Positions 16,544 through 24,730 are shown, counted from the stretch's first letter. The stretch is DNA of 53,450 nucleotides from an uncultured Mycolicibacterium sp. (GCF_937941905.1 NZ_CALDGS010000123.1:1-53450), one strand, 5' to 3'. Translations and numbers: made by a program. The notes: a model not told the origin generated them from the letters alone.

Positions 16544-17188
16544 CTACCGCCAGAACAGGTGGTGCACCACCCCGCCGCGCGGGCTCGGCACCGCCTCGTG
16601 CTCGTAGCGGTCCTCGAGCTCCTCCGGCGCGGTCCACAGCCGGGAGCCGTCGCCCAGCTCGACCGGGACGACCACGACGTGCAGGGTGTCGATCAGCCCG
16701 GCGTCGAGGAACTGCCGGACGGTGACCGCCCCGCCGCCGAGCCGCACGTCCCGGCCGTCGGCGGCGGCCCGGGCCCGGGCCAGCACCTCGGCCGGTTCGC
16801 CGCCGACGAAGTGGAAGGTGGTGTCGGCGAGGGTGAACGACGGCCGCGGGTGGTGCGTCCACACGAACACCGGGGTGCCGAACGGCGGCCGCTCGCCCCA
16901 CCAGCCGCGCCAGGAGTGGTCCCGCCACGGGCCGCGCTGCGGGCCGAACTTGTTGCGGCCCATGATCTCCGCGCCGATGTTGTGGTGGTAGTCACGGACC
17001 AGGGCGTCGTCGAGGCCGCGGGTGCCGCCGGGTTCGGTGCGGTTCGGCCAGCTCGCGGTCGCGGTCGCCCAGGCGAACAGGCGGGCCGGGTCGGCGTGCC
17101 CGAACGGGCGTTCGCGGCTCTGCCCGGCGCCGCAGCCGAACCCGTCGGCGGAGACCACGAAGTTCTGGACCTTCAGCAGTTGACTCAT
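16544..17188 (-). CDS. Dihydrofolate reductase/RibD C-terminal-like reductase
   Basis: 214 residues of the RibD C-terminal domain family: N-terminal LKVQNFVVSADGF, AEIMGRNKFGP in the middle, VRLGGGAVTVRQFLDAGLID (residues about 147-166), and LHVVVVPVELGDGSRLW near the end. Proteins of this family are NADPH-dependent reductases of mostly unknown substrate and are not true folate enzymes. ATG 17188. It stands alone between the TetR gene and the secreted protein gene. Confidence 0.82.
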   Translation of the reverse strand: MSQLLKVQNFVVSADGFGCGAGQSRERPFGHADPARLFAWATATASWPNRTEPGGTRGLDDALVRDYHHNIGAEIMGRNKFGPQRGPWRDHSWRGWWGERPPFGTPVFVWTHHPRPSFTLADTTFHFVGGEPAEVLARARAAADGRDVRLGGGAVTVRQFLDAGLIDTLHVVVVPVELGDGSRLWTAPEELEDRYEHEAVPSPRGGVVHHLFWR

Positions 17189-17248
17189 ACCGGGACCGAC
17201 CCCGCGACGGCCCCGGACTCATCGGCCTCCTCCGGCGCCGCGGCGTCG

Positions 17249-17254
17249 TACGGT
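17249..17254 (+). promoter_or_regulatory. -10 hexamer TACGGT of the secreted protein gene
   Basis: TACGGT lies six bases before ATG 17261 with no ribosome site; leaderless pattern. Confidence 0.4.
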
Positions 17255-17260
17255 GCAACC

Positions 17261-17692
17261 ATGCGCGCACTGCCCCTGCTGCTCACCGCCGCCCTGGCCG
17301 CGGCCGCCGGCGCGCTGCCGATCCCGGCGCCCGCACCGGCCCGGGCGCAGCCGGCCCCGACCGTCACCCAGGTGCCCGAACAGCCGCCCGCGCCGGCCCG
17401 CGACGTCACCGACGACCCGGGCATCCTCGACCCGCGCCCGCAGCCCGTCGAGGCGTTCAGCCGCGGGCCCGGCCCGGACGAGGTCACGCTGTACTTCACC
17501 ACCGGCATCCCGGAGTGCGTCGGGGCGCACGCCGAGGTACAGGAGACGCCCGACCTCGTCGCGGTGAAGCTGTGGACGGGGCCGCGCGCCGCGGCGGCCG
17601 ACCGGGCCTGCATCGAGATCTCGGTGACCGGCCGGATGCCGGTGCGGCTGGCCACACCGCTCGGGCGGCGGGCAGTGGTGAACATCACCTGA
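17261..17692 (+). CDS. Secreted protein of unknown function
   Basis: 143 residues. A Sec signal peptide (MRALPLLLTAALAAAAGALP) is followed by an Ala/Pro-rich cleavage region ending near ARAQ (about residue 30), then a Pro-rich linker and a small domain with two cysteines (GIPECVG and DRACIEI) that could form a disulfide. I do not recognise the family; similar short exported proteins are common in mycobacteria. A perfect hairpin follows the stop. Confidence 0.72.
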   Translation: MRALPLLLTAALAAAAGALPIPAPAPARAQPAPTVTQVPEQPPAPARDVTDDPGILDPRPQPVEAFSRGPGPDEVTLYFTTGIPECVGAHAEVQETPDLVAVKLWTGPRAAAADRACIEISVTGRMPVRLATPLGRRAVVNIT

Positions 17693-17697
17693 AACGC

Positions 17698-17729
17698 CGG
17701 ACGGCTGCGGTGGTGACCGCAGCCGTCCG
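17698..17729. terminator. Bidirectional stem-loop between a convergent gene and tRNA-Arg
   Basis: CGGACGGCTGCGGT and ACCGCAGCCGTCCG form a perfect 14-bp stem with a 4-base loop (GGTG). There is no T run. It lies between the stop of the secreted protein gene and the 3' end of the opposing tRNA, so it can stop transcription from both sides. Confidence 0.65.
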
Positions 17730-17737
17730 ACAGTGTG

Positions 17738-17810
17738 CGCGCCCGAAGGGACTCGAACCCCTAACCTTCTGATCCGTAGTCAGATGCTCTATCCGTTGAG
17801 CTACGGGCGC
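17738..17810 (-). tRNA. tRNA-Arg(ACG)
   Basis: 73 bases: acceptor GCGCCCG/CGGGCGC, discriminator G, anticodon loop CTACGGA with anticodon ACG, T-loop GGTTCGAGTCC. The A34 wobble base is the substrate of TadA, encoded at 3080. Confidence 0.95.
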
Positions 17811-17858
17811 AGACCGTATTCAGTTGTGGTGGCTGACAGACCAGGCCGTCAACCATGG

Positions 17859-17947
17859 CGGAGGCGAGAGGATTTGAACCTCCGGTCCCGCGTTAACGGG
17901 ACAACTCATTAGCAGTGAGCCCCATTCGGCCGCTCTGGCACGCCTCC
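17859..17947 (-). tRNA. tRNA-Ser(GCT)
   Basis: 89 bases: acceptor GGAGGCG/CGCCTCC, discriminator G, anticodon loop CTGCTAA with anticodon GCT, long variable arm (GTCCCGTTAACGCGGGAC), T-loop GGTTCAAATCC. It lies 48 bases upstream of tRNA-Arg on the same strand, possibly co-transcribed. Confidence 0.95.
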
Positions 17948-18052
17948 TGAACATCTCGAGGGTACCGGAACCCGGGATGAGTACCGGACCCGCCGAACGG
18001 AAAGGGTACACAGCCAAGGCAGCGCAACGCAAAGTGGCTCGATGCGGCCACC

Positions 18053-18058
18053 TAAACT
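18053..18058 (+). promoter_or_regulatory. -10 hexamer TAAACT of pat
   Basis: TAAACT lies seven bases before GTG 18066; no Shine-Dalgarno, so a leaderless message is likely. Confidence 0.5.
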
Positions 18059-18065
18059 GGCCCGG

Positions 18066-19124
18066 GTGAGTGCCCGCCTGCGGCCCGAGATGGCCGACCT
18101 GCCCGCCTACACCCCCGGCAAGACGGTGCCGGGCGCGATCAAGATCGCCTCGAACGAGACGGTGCACGGGCCGCTGCCCGGCGTGCTGGAGGCGATCGCC
18201 CGGGCGGCGCAGACCATCAACCGCTACCCGGACAACGGCTACCTGGCGCTGCGCGACCGGCTCGCCGGGTTCGTCGGCTTCCCGCCGGAGTGCGTGTCGG
18301 TGGGCTGCGGGTCGGTGAGCCTGTGCCAGCAGCTCATCCAGATCACCTGCTCGGTCGGCGACGAGGTGGTGTTCGGCTGGCGCAGCTTCGAGATCTACCC
18401 GCTGCAGGTGCGCACCGCCGGCGCCACCCCGGTGCAGGTGCCGCTGACCGACCACACCTTCGACCTCGACGCGATGCTGGCGGCGGTCACCGACCGCACC
18501 CGGCTCATCTTCGTCTGCAACCCGAACAACCCGACCAGCACCGTCGTCGACCCGGCCAAGCTCGCCGAGTTCGTCGCCCAGGTGCCCGAGGACGTCATGG
18601 TCGTGCTCGACGAGGCCTACATCGAGTACGTCCGGCCGCCGTACCTGCCGGACAGCCTCGCCCTGGTCCGCGAGCACGACAACGTGGTGGTGCTGCGCAC
18701 CTTCTCCAAGGCCTACGGGCTGGCCGGGATGCGGGTCGGCTACGCGGTGGCCGCCCCGGAGATCGTCACCGCCCTGGGGAAGGTGTACGTGCCGTTCTCG
18801 GTCAGCACGGTCGCCCAGGCCGCGGCGATCGCCTGCCTCGACGCCGCCGACGAACTGCTGGCCCGCACCGACGCGGTGGTCGCCGAGCGGGCCCGGGTCA
18901 GCGCGGCGCTGCGGGCCGCCGGCTACGCCCTGCCGGAGTCGCAGGCCAACTTCGTCTGGCTGCCGCTGGGCGAGCGGACCGCCGGGTTCGTCGACGCCGC
19001 CGCCGAGGCCCGACTGCTGGTGCGCCCGTACGGCAGCGACGGGGTGCGGGTCACCATCGGCGCGCCGCACGAGAACGACGCGTTCCTGGCGTTCGCCGAG
19101 GGCTGGATCGGACGCGCCGGCTGA
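18066..19124 (+). CDS. pat: Aromatic amino acid / histidinol-phosphate aminotransferase
   Basis: 352 residues, PLP fold type I. It shows ASNETVHGP near the N-terminus, NPNNPT (residues about 155-160), DEAYIEYV (about 182-189), and the PLP lysine in TFSKAYGLAGMRVGY (about 213-227). It is the Rv3772 counterpart, first called hisC2 and now usually pat, which converts 4-hydroxyphenylpyruvate and phenylpyruvate to Tyr and Phe. Together with tyrA in this window it covers the last two steps of tyrosine synthesis. Start GTG 18066 is supported by the -10 hexamer. Confidence 0.9.
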   Translation: MSARLRPEMADLPAYTPGKTVPGAIKIASNETVHGPLPGVLEAIARAAQTINRYPDNGYLALRDRLAGFVGFPPECVSVGCGSVSLCQQLIQITCSVGDEVVFGWRSFEIYPLQVRTAGATPVQVPLTDHTFDLDAMLAAVTDRTRLIFVCNPNNPTSTVVDPAKLAEFVAQVPEDVMVVLDEAYIEYVRPPYLPDSLALVREHDNVVVLRTFSKAYGLAGMRVGYAVAAPEIVTALGKVYVPFSVSTVAQAAAIACLDAADELLARTDAVVAERARVSAALRAAGYALPESQANFVWLPLGERTAGFVDAAAEARLLVRPYGSDGVRVTIGAPHENDAFLAFAEGWIGRAG

Positions 19125-19151
19125 CCGGCCCCGAGCCGGCCCGGTTGGGCC

Positions 19152-19157
19152 TATCGT
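19152..19157 (+). promoter_or_regulatory. -10 hexamer TATCGT of the lipoprotein gene
   Basis: TATCGT lies seven bases before GTG 19165 and overlaps the alternative GTG at 19156, favouring the later start. Confidence 0.45.
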
Positions 19158-19164
19158 GTCCCTG

Positions 19165-19593
19165 GTGAGGACGCGTCTGCTGGTCGGGCTGGCCGCCGGG
19201 CTCCTGGTGCTGACCGGGGTGGTCGGTGGCTGTACCCGGGTGACCGGGGGCTCGGTCGTGCAGACCACCGAGCCCGGCCCGCCGCTGTCCTCGGCGCCGC
19301 CGCGCCCCACCGCGGCCCCGCCGCCGCGGATCCCGTCGTTGCCGCTGCCCACCCGGCCCAGCGACCTCCCCGAGGTGCCGCCGCCGGCCAACGCGCTGAC
19401 GATGACCTGCGCGGAGTACCTCGACCTGGACGAGGCGACGCAGTACGCGGTGATCCGGGAGGTGTTGGAGAAGGGCGACAGCCCGCTCGGCCCGCTGGGC
19501 CGGCAGCGCGAGTCGCTGACCAAGACGCTGGTCGACGCGGTGTGCCCGTTCATGCCGCAGGCCACCGTCAACCAGGCGGTACTAGGCGGCTGA
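19165..19593 (+). CDS. Lipoprotein of unknown function
   Basis: About 142 residues: signal peptide with lipobox VVGGC (Cys near 23), a Pro-rich spacer (residues about 38-78) and a small helical domain with two cysteines (TCAEYLDLDEATQYAVI, then DAVCPFM). The domain resembles short mycobacterial lipoproteins with HdeA-like or DUF732-like helical domains, but I cannot place it. GTG 19165 is preferred over 19156 because of the TATCGT hexamer. It lies 27 bases before echA21. Confidence 0.72.
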   Translation: MRTRLLVGLAAGLLVLTGVVGGCTRVTGGSVVQTTEPGPPLSSAPPRPTAAPPPRIPSLPLPTRPSDLPEVPPPANALTMTCAEYLDLDEATQYAVIREVLEKGDSPLGPLGRQRESLTKTLVDAVCPFMPQATVNQAVLGG

Positions 19594-19605
19594 CCGACCC
19601 GCGGG

Positions 19606-19611
19606 TAGGTT
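19606..19611 (+). promoter_or_regulatory. -10 hexamer TAGGTT of echA21
   Basis: TAGGTT lies eight bases before ATG 19620; no ribosome site is seen. Confidence 0.4.
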
Positions 19612-19619
19612 CTCGGGGC

Positions 19620-20444
19620 ATGGGTGAGACGTACGAATCGGTGACCGTCGAGGTCGACAACCACGTCGCGCAGGTGACGCTGATCGGCCCCGGCAAGGGC
19701 AACGCGATGGGGCCGGCGTTCTGGCGGGAGATGCCCGAGGTGTTCGCCGCCCTGGACGCCGACCCGGACGTGCGCGCCATCGTGCTCACCGGTTCCGGCA
19801 AGCACTTCAGCTTCGGCCTGGACCTGCCCGGGATGGCCGGGGACCTGGCCACGGTGATGGGGCCGACCCCGACCGCCCGGCAGCGGGCCGAGTTCCACCA
19901 GCTGGTGCTGCGCATGCAGCAGGCCATCAATGCGGTGGCCGACTGCCGCACCCCGACCATCGCGGCCGTGCAGGGCTGGTGCATCGGCGGCGGCGTGGAC
20001 CTGATCAGCGCGGTCGACATCCGCTACGCCAGTGCCGACGCGAAGTTCTCGGTGCGCGAGGTGAAGCTGGCGATCGTCGCCGACGTGGGCAGCCTGGCCC
20101 GGCTGCCGCTGATCCTGTCCGACGGACACCTGCGGGAGCTCGCCCTGACCGGCAAGGACATCGACGCCGCCCGCGCCGAGCGGATCGGGCTGGTCAACGA
20201 GGTGTTCGAGGACGCCGAGGCGTGCCTGGCGGCGGCCCACCGCACCGCCGCCGAGATCGCGGCCAACCCGCCGCTGACGGTGCGCGGCATCAAGGACGTG
20301 CTCGACCAGCAGCGCATCGACCGGGTGTCGGCCAGCCTGCGCTACGTGGCGGCCTGGAACGCGGCGTTCCTGCCGTCGAAGGACCTCGGCGAGGGCATCG
20401 CGGCCATTCTGGAGCGGCGTACGCCGAACTTCACCGGCGAATAG
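19620..20444 (+). CDS. echA21: Enoyl-CoA hydratase/isomerase family protein EchA21
   Basis: 274 residues of the crotonase fold. The first oxyanion-hole segment is GKHFSFGLDLPGM (residues about 59-71), and the second is AAVQGWCIGGGVDL (about 115-128). The pattern with DIRYASADAKFSVREVKLAI and a central Asp (VADVG) resembles dienoyl-CoA isomerase-like members (ECH1 type) more than classic hydratases, so it may act on unsaturated fatty acyl-CoAs. Corresponds to Rv3774. Confidence 0.85.
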   Translation: MGETYESVTVEVDNHVAQVTLIGPGKGNAMGPAFWREMPEVFAALDADPDVRAIVLTGSGKHFSFGLDLPGMAGDLATVMGPTPTARQRAEFHQLVLRMQQAINAVADCRTPTIAAVQGWCIGGGVDLISAVDIRYASADAKFSVREVKLAIVADVGSLARLPLILSDGHLRELALTGKDIDAARAERIGLVNEVFEDAEACLAAAHRTAAEIAANPPLTVRGIKDVLDQQRIDRVSASLRYVAAWNAAFLPSKDLGEGIAAILERRTPNFTGE

Positions 20445-20514
20445 CTGCCGGCGCCGGCCCGGCCGGACGTGTCGGTCCCCTCTGCGATCATGATCACGTC
20501 AGGGGAGGGACGCG

Positions 20515-20889
20515 ATGAGTGGTTCGAACGGTGGTGGCGGCGGCGGGCTCTTGGGGCTGCTCGGTCTGCTCGTGATCATCGGTGTGATCATCGAGTACTT
20601 CTGGTGGATCGTGGGCGCGCTGGTCGTGCTGTTGATCGGCTGGATCGCCTACTCGATCCACCGCGGCAAGGAGCGGGAGCGGCAGCGGGTCGAGAAGATC
20701 CGCCGGCGCAAGCACGACCGCCTGATCGCCGCGGCCGACCGGCAGCACGCCTGGTTGCTGGCCGGTGACAGCCGGGGCATCTACGGCGAGAAGGGCGCGC
20801 GGTACATGAGCTACGTCGAGCGCGACGACTGGGACGGGCTGATCCGATTGCTCGCGCAGGAGCGCTCCGCGCGGCCGCGCGGGATGTGA
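20515..20889 (+). CDS. Small membrane protein of unknown function
   Basis: 124 residues: a Gly-rich start, two hydrophobic helices (residues about 12-28 and 31-48), then a basic helical segment (HRGKERERQRVEKIRRRKHD) and a soluble tail with IYGEKGARYMSYVERDDWDGL. AGGGGAGGG lies before ATG 20515. Its TGA overlaps the ATG of the following phosphatase by one base (TGATG), so the two are coupled. The function is unknown; it may anchor the phosphatase to the membrane. Confidence 0.7.
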   Translation: MSGSNGGGGGGLLGLLGLLVIIGVIIEYFWWIVGALVVLLIGWIAYSIHRGKERERQRVEKIRRRKHDRLIAAADRQHAWLLAGDSRGIYGEKGARYMSYVERDDWDGLIRLLAQERSARPRGM

Positions 20890-21854
20890 TGGACGGCTAC
20901 GACATCATCGGCGACGTCCACGGGTGCGCCACCCAGCTCGAGGAACTGCTCGACACGCTCGGCTACCGGCGAACCGGCGGCTCGGCCGCGTTCCGCCACC
21001 CGCACCGGCAGGCGATCTTCGTCGGGGACCTGATCGACCGCGGGCCCGAGCAGCTGCGCACGCTGGAGATCGCCCGGGCCATGGTCGATGCGGGCAGCGC
21101 CCGGATCGTGTTGGGCAACCACGAGTTCAACGCGCTGGCCTACCACACCGAGTGGCCGCCCGGCAGCGGGCGGTTCCTGCGCCCGCGGTCGGAGCGCAAC
21201 ACCCGTCAGCACGCGGCGTTCCTCGAGCAGGTGACCGGCCCCGACCGGCAGCGATATCTGCAGTGGTTCACCACGATTCCGCTGTGGCTCGACCTCGGCG
21301 GGCTGCGGGTGGTGCACGCCTGCTGGCACGAGGAGTCGATCACCACGGTGCGCACCCACTGCGGGACCAGCGCGCCGTTCGGCCGGGTCGAGCACCTGGT
21401 CGCGGCCGCCACGGCGGGCCACCGGCTCCACGGCGCGATCGAGACGCTGCTGAAGGGGCCGGAGATCGCGCTGACCGAGTACGGCGGGCCGCCCTACCAC
21501 GACAAGGACGGCAACGTGCGCACCAGCGCCCGGTTGCGCTGGTGGGACGGCGCCGGGTCCACCCTGCGCGATCTGGCCGAGGTGGGCGGAGGCTTCACCA
21601 CCGTGACCGGCGAGCCCTACCCGCCGCTGGCGGACACCGTTGTGCCGCAGCATGTCCGGTCCTACACCTACCGCGGAACCGTTCCGGTGTTCTACGGGCA
21701 CTACTGGCGCCGCGACAGACCGGAGCACGGCCACGACTGGACCCGCTACACGGCCTGTGTGGACTTCAGCGCGGTCGCCGGCGGCCGGCTCACCGCCTAC
21801 CGCTGGTCGGGTGAGACGACCGTCGACCCCAGCCACTACGTGGCGGTGTCCTGA
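20889..21854 (+). CDS. PPP-family metallophosphoesterase (ApaH/PrpE-like)
   Basis: About 321 residues with the full metal-ligand set of the PPP superfamily: GDVHG (residues about 8-12), GDLIDRGP (about 43-50), LGNHE (about 77-81), the VHACWH segment and FYGHYW near the C-terminus. Members cleave phosphoprotein or diadenosine polyphosphate bonds; which applies here cannot be read. Its last 19 bases overlap the end of the opposing Nudix-type gene. It is coupled to the upstream membrane protein. Confidence 0.85.
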   Translation: MDGYDIIGDVHGCATQLEELLDTLGYRRTGGSAAFRHPHRQAIFVGDLIDRGPEQLRTLEIARAMVDAGSARIVLGNHEFNALAYHTEWPPGSGRFLRPRSERNTRQHAAFLEQVTGPDRQRYLQWFTTIPLWLDLGGLRVVHACWHEESITTVRTHCGTSAPFGRVEHLVAAATAGHRLHGAIETLLKGPEIALTEYGGPPYHDKDGNVRTSARLRWWDGAGSTLRDLAEVGGGFTTVTGEPYPPLADTVVPQHVRSYTYRGTVPVFYGHYWRRDRPEHGHDWTRYTACVDFSAVAGGRLTAYRWSGETTVDPSHYVAVS

Positions 21855-22504
21855 CCGCGCCGGCGGAACAGTTCGGCCGGCCGGCCCCGCCCGGTGGTGA
21901 CCGTGACCCCGGTCGGGATCAGCTTCGGCTCCATGGCGCGCCGGAAGGTGTCGCGCTGCAGCGGGTGGCCCGCGATCGCCTCGTGCACCGAACGCAGTTG
22001 GCGCAGCGTGAACTCGTCGCCGAGCAGGTGGTCCGGGTCCGGGTCCGCGCGGTAGCGGCCGCGCACCTCGGCCACCGCCAGCGCGATGATCTCGGCGTGG
22101 TCGTAGACGAGCCGCCCGGGCGCCTGCACCGGCATCAACCGGGTGCGGTCGGGAAAGCGGCGCGCCAGCCGTTCCGCCGGGACGACGGCGACGTGAGCCA
22201 CCGAGAGCACCCAGCCGCGGTCGTCCCGCTCGGGGTCGTCGAAGACGCGCAACTGGCGCGGATGCACCCCGCTGATGCCGGCTTTCGTCCGCAGGGCGCG
22301 GTCGACGGCGTCGGCCAGGGTCTCCCCCGGGTGCAGGAACGTGCCGGGCAGCGCCCAGCCGCGGCCGCGGTCGCGGCGCACCTGGAGCACCACCAGACCG
22401 GCCTCGGGCGCCAGCGTGAGCACGGCGGCGTCCACCGCCACCGACGGCCGCGGATAGTCGGCCAGGGTTCGCCCGCTGCTGTCCCGGTATGTCTCGCCCC
22501 GCAC
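21836..22504 (-). CDS. NrtR-like Nudix-related transcriptional regulator
   Basis: 222 residues. An N-terminal Nudix fold has a degraded box (GTFLHPGETLADAVDRALRT then KAGI): the REUxEE glutamates of active hydrolases are replaced by A, T and K. A C-terminal winged-helix domain (FTLRQLRSVHEAIAG to GRPAELF, residues about 165-218) follows, as in NrtR, which binds ADP-ribose-type ligands and represses NAD-related genes. GTG 22504 has TACGTT six bases upstream. It is divergent from the ADP-ribosylglycohydrolase gene 73 bases away, the likely target. Confidence 0.78.
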   Translation of the reverse strand: MRGETYRDSSGRTLADYPRPSVAVDAAVLTLAPEAGLVVLQVRRDRGRGWALPGTFLHPGETLADAVDRALRTKAGISGVHPRQLRVFDDPERDDRGWVLSVAHVAVVPAERLARRFPDRTRLMPVQAPGRLVYDHAEIIALAVAEVRGRYRADPDPDHLLGDEFTLRQLRSVHEAIAGHPLQRDTFRRAMEPKLIPTGVTVTTGRGRPAELFRRRGQDTAT

Positions 22505-22510
22505 GAGTCC

Positions 22511-22516
22511 AACGTA
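22511..22516 (-). promoter_or_regulatory. -10 hexamer TACGTT of the NrtR-like gene
   Basis: TACGTT lies six bases before GTG 22504. The 73-base divergent spacer (22505-22577) is unusually AT-rich for this genome and is the natural place for an NrtR operator, though I see no clean palindrome. Confidence 0.4.
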
Positions 22517-22577
22517 TCGTATAGTGGAACCGTAATAAGCGCAGATTTGCTCAAAATACGGAGGGGGTCGGACTTCC

Positions 22578-24011
22578 ATGTCTGCGTTGCATGATCGGAT
22601 CGAAGGCGTCCTGCTCGGCACGGCGGCCGGCGACGCGCTCGGGGCGGCCTACGAGTTCGAGCCGCCGCGCGGACCCGAGCTGCCGGTGGCGATGACGGCA
22701 AGCCGGTACTGGGAACTCGGCGAGTGGACCGACGACACCGCGATGGCCGTGGCGATCGCCGAGGTCGCCGCCACCGGTGCGGATCTGCGGGCTGCCGCCG
22801 CCCAGGATGCGGTGGTGTCCCGTTGGTACGAATGGTCTTCGGCCGCAAAGGACGTCGGCATCCAGACCGGACAGATCCTGCGCGAGTGCGCCGCGGACGG
22901 CACCCCGTCGGCCGCGCGCGCCCGGGCCGCCGCCCGGCGACTGCACGAGCGGACCGGCCGTACCGGCGGCAACGGCTCGCTGATGCGCACCGCTCCGGTC
23001 GCCCTGGCCTATCTCGACGACGAGGAGGCGATGGTGGCGGCGGCCCGGGCGATCAGCGACCTCACCCACCCGGACCCGGACGCCGGCGACGCGGTGGTGC
23101 TGTGGTGCAGCGCGATTCGCCACGCGGTGCTCGACGCCAAGCTCGACATCCGGGTCGGGCTGGACCATCTGCCGGCGGACCGGCGCGCGGTGTGGCTGCA
23201 GCGCATCGAGGACGCGGAACAGGCCCGGCCCGCGGACTTCCCCAACAACGGCTGGGTGGTCGAGGCGCTGCAGGCGGCGTGGTCGGCCATCACCCTCACC
23301 GCCGCGTCGGCCGAACGCTTTGCCGCCGAACACCTTCGGCACGGGCTGGAGGCGGCCGTGCGATGCGGGAACGACACCGACACGGTGGCGGCGATCGCCG
23401 GCGGGCTGCTCGGCGCGGCCTACGGCGCCTCGGCGGTCCCGCTGCAGTGGCGCCGCGTGCTGCACGGCTGGCCCGGCTACACCGCCCGGGACCTGGTGCA
23501 GCTGGCCAACGCGGTGGCCGGCAGTTCGCTGCCCGAACCGGACTACACCGGGTTCCGTACCGGCACGCTGGTTCCCCACCCGCACGACCCGGGTGTGCTG
23601 CTCGGCGGCTACGACGCGGTGCGCGAGCTGCCCGCCGGCGTGACGGCCGTGGTCTCGCTGTGCCGGGTCGGCGGCGTGTGCCTGCCCGACGGGACGGCGC
23701 ATGTCGAGGTGCGGTTGATCGACACCAGCAGCCCGCAGGAGAACCCGCACCTCGACTACGTCCTGCTCGAAACGGCATCCACCGTCGAACAGCTGCGCGC
23801 CGAGGGGCACACTGTTCTGGTGCACTGCGTCGAGGCGTACAGCCGCACCCCCACCGTCGCGGCCCTCTACGGTGCCCGGCGGCGCGGCATCGACACCGCC
23901 ACCGCCCTGCGCGACGTACTCGCGGTGCTGCCGCACGCGGAACCGAACCCGGCGTTCCGGGACGCGCTGCGCCGGCTCGACCACATCGCGGGCCCCGGGG
24001 CCGATCGGTGA
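22578..24011 (+). CDS. ADP-ribosylglycohydrolase fused to dual-specificity phosphatase domain
   Basis: 477 residues. Residues about 1-310 are a DraG/ARH-type hydrolase with both magnesium-site motifs (EWTDDTAMA near 50 and GNDTDTVAAIAGG near 258) and GDALG and GGNGSLMR, so it should be able to remove ADP-ribose from proteins or nucleic acid. Residues about 330-470 form a phosphatase domain with the P-loop HCVEAYSRT (C-x5-R). Such a fusion could remove ADP-ribose and phosphate from one substrate or handle phosphorylated ADP-ribose. A GGAGGGGG site precedes ATG 22578. It is probably repressed by the divergent NrtR-like protein. Confidence 0.85.
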   Translation: MSALHDRIEGVLLGTAAGDALGAAYEFEPPRGPELPVAMTASRYWELGEWTDDTAMAVAIAEVAATGADLRAAAAQDAVVSRWYEWSSAAKDVGIQTGQILRECAADGTPSAARARAAARRLHERTGRTGGNGSLMRTAPVALAYLDDEEAMVAAARAISDLTHPDPDAGDAVVLWCSAIRHAVLDAKLDIRVGLDHLPADRRAVWLQRIEDAEQARPADFPNNGWVVEALQAAWSAITLTAASAERFAAEHLRHGLEAAVRCGNDTDTVAAIAGGLLGAAYGASAVPLQWRRVLHGWPGYTARDLVQLANAVAGSSLPEPDYTGFRTGTLVPHPHDPGVLLGGYDAVRELPAGVTAVVSLCRVGGVCLPDGTAHVEVRLIDTSSPQENPHLDYVLLETASTVEQLRAEGHTVLVHCVEAYSRTPTVAALYGARRRGIDTATALRDVLAVLPHAEPNPAFRDALRRLDHIAGPGADR

Positions 24012-24046
24012 GCGGTGCGCACCCGCGCCCCGGGAGCACCCGTGAG

Positions 24047-24133
24047 CGGTGGCGGAGGGATTTGAACCCCCGGACGGTGTTCGCCGTCTCTCGCTTTCAA
24101 GGCGAGTGCATTAGGCCGCTCTGCCACGCCACC
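24047..24133 (-). tRNA. tRNA-Ser(TGA)
   Basis: 87 bases: acceptor GGTGGCG/CGCCACC, discriminator G, anticodon loop CTTGAAA with anticodon TGA, long variable arm, T-loop GGTTCAAATCC. It is the third serine tRNA in the window; its acceptor stem is identical to that of tRNA-Ser(CGA). Confidence 0.95.
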
Positions 24134-24178
24134 GTCGATAAGGGTACGGGGTGGCCGGCAGCCGATCACGCGACCCGG

Positions 24179-24712
24179 TCACACCCGGCCCAGCCGGGCC
24201 AGCGAGCCGCTACTGCGCATGCCCTCGCTGACCCGCCGGCAGTTCTCCCCCATCGCCGCGATCTGGGCCCGGGACAGCCGGCCCAGAAAGTGCCTGCGCA
24301 CCTGGTCGGCGTAGGTCACCATGGCCCGGCGCACGACCTCCCGGCCCTCGTCGGTAATGACGGCCAGCACCCCGCGCCCGTCGTCCGGGCTCGCCGCCCG
24401 GCGCACCAGGCCCTGGGCCTCCAGCCGCCGGATCTGCCGGGTGACCCGGCTCGGCAGCGAGAGCAGGTGCTCGGCCAGGTCGCCCATCCGAACCGACCCG
24501 GTGGGCGATTTGTCCAGCATGTCGAGCAGCCGGACGTCGTTGAGCGTCAGCTGATGCTCTTCGACCAACGCGCGATTCAACGTTGCGTACAACCGCAGCG
24601 CGCTATCCAGAAAATTTTGCCAGGACCGCTGTTCAGCGATATCCAACCCAGGCATATCGCTGGCAGTACGCCCCCCGATGATCCCCTCCATGGCGTAATA
24701 GTAATCGACCAT
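24179..24712 (-). CDS. MarR family transcriptional regulator
   Basis: 177 residues with a MarR winged helix: TLNDVRLLDMLDKS, then MGDLAEHLLSLPSRVTRQIR (recognition helix) and the wing SPDDGRGVLAVITDEGREVV. It probably controls itself and the divergent quinone oxidoreductase 48 bases away; a GTTGC-N5-GCAAC repeat lies directly before its ATG. ATG 24712 is used, but ATG 24691 (MEGIIGG) could be the true start. Confidence 0.85.
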   Translation of the reverse strand: MVDYYYAMEGIIGGRTASDMPGLDIAEQRSWQNFLDSALRLYATLNRALVEEHQLTLNDVRLLDMLDKSPTGSVRMGDLAEHLLSLPSRVTRQIRRLEAQGLVRRAASPDDGRGVLAVITDEGREVVRRAMVTYADQVRRHFLGRLSRAQIAAMGENCRRVSEGMRSSGSLARLGRV

Positions 24713-24715
24713 TCG

Positions 24716-24730
24716 GTTGCTGAGCGCAAC
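24716..24730. promoter_or_regulatory. Inverted repeat GTTGC-N5-GCAAC, possible MarR operator
   Basis: It lies in the 48-base spacer between the MarR gene and the divergent oxidoreductase, three bases from the MarR ATG. The arm spacing suits a winged-helix dimer. Confidence 0.4.

Noticed and set aside
24008..24051. 10-bp direct repeat GTGAGCGGTG spanning the ADP-ribosylglycohydrolase stop and the tRNA-Ser(TGA) 3' end
   Set aside because: Short, GC-rich and without any inserted gene between the copies; likely chance, not an attachment scar.
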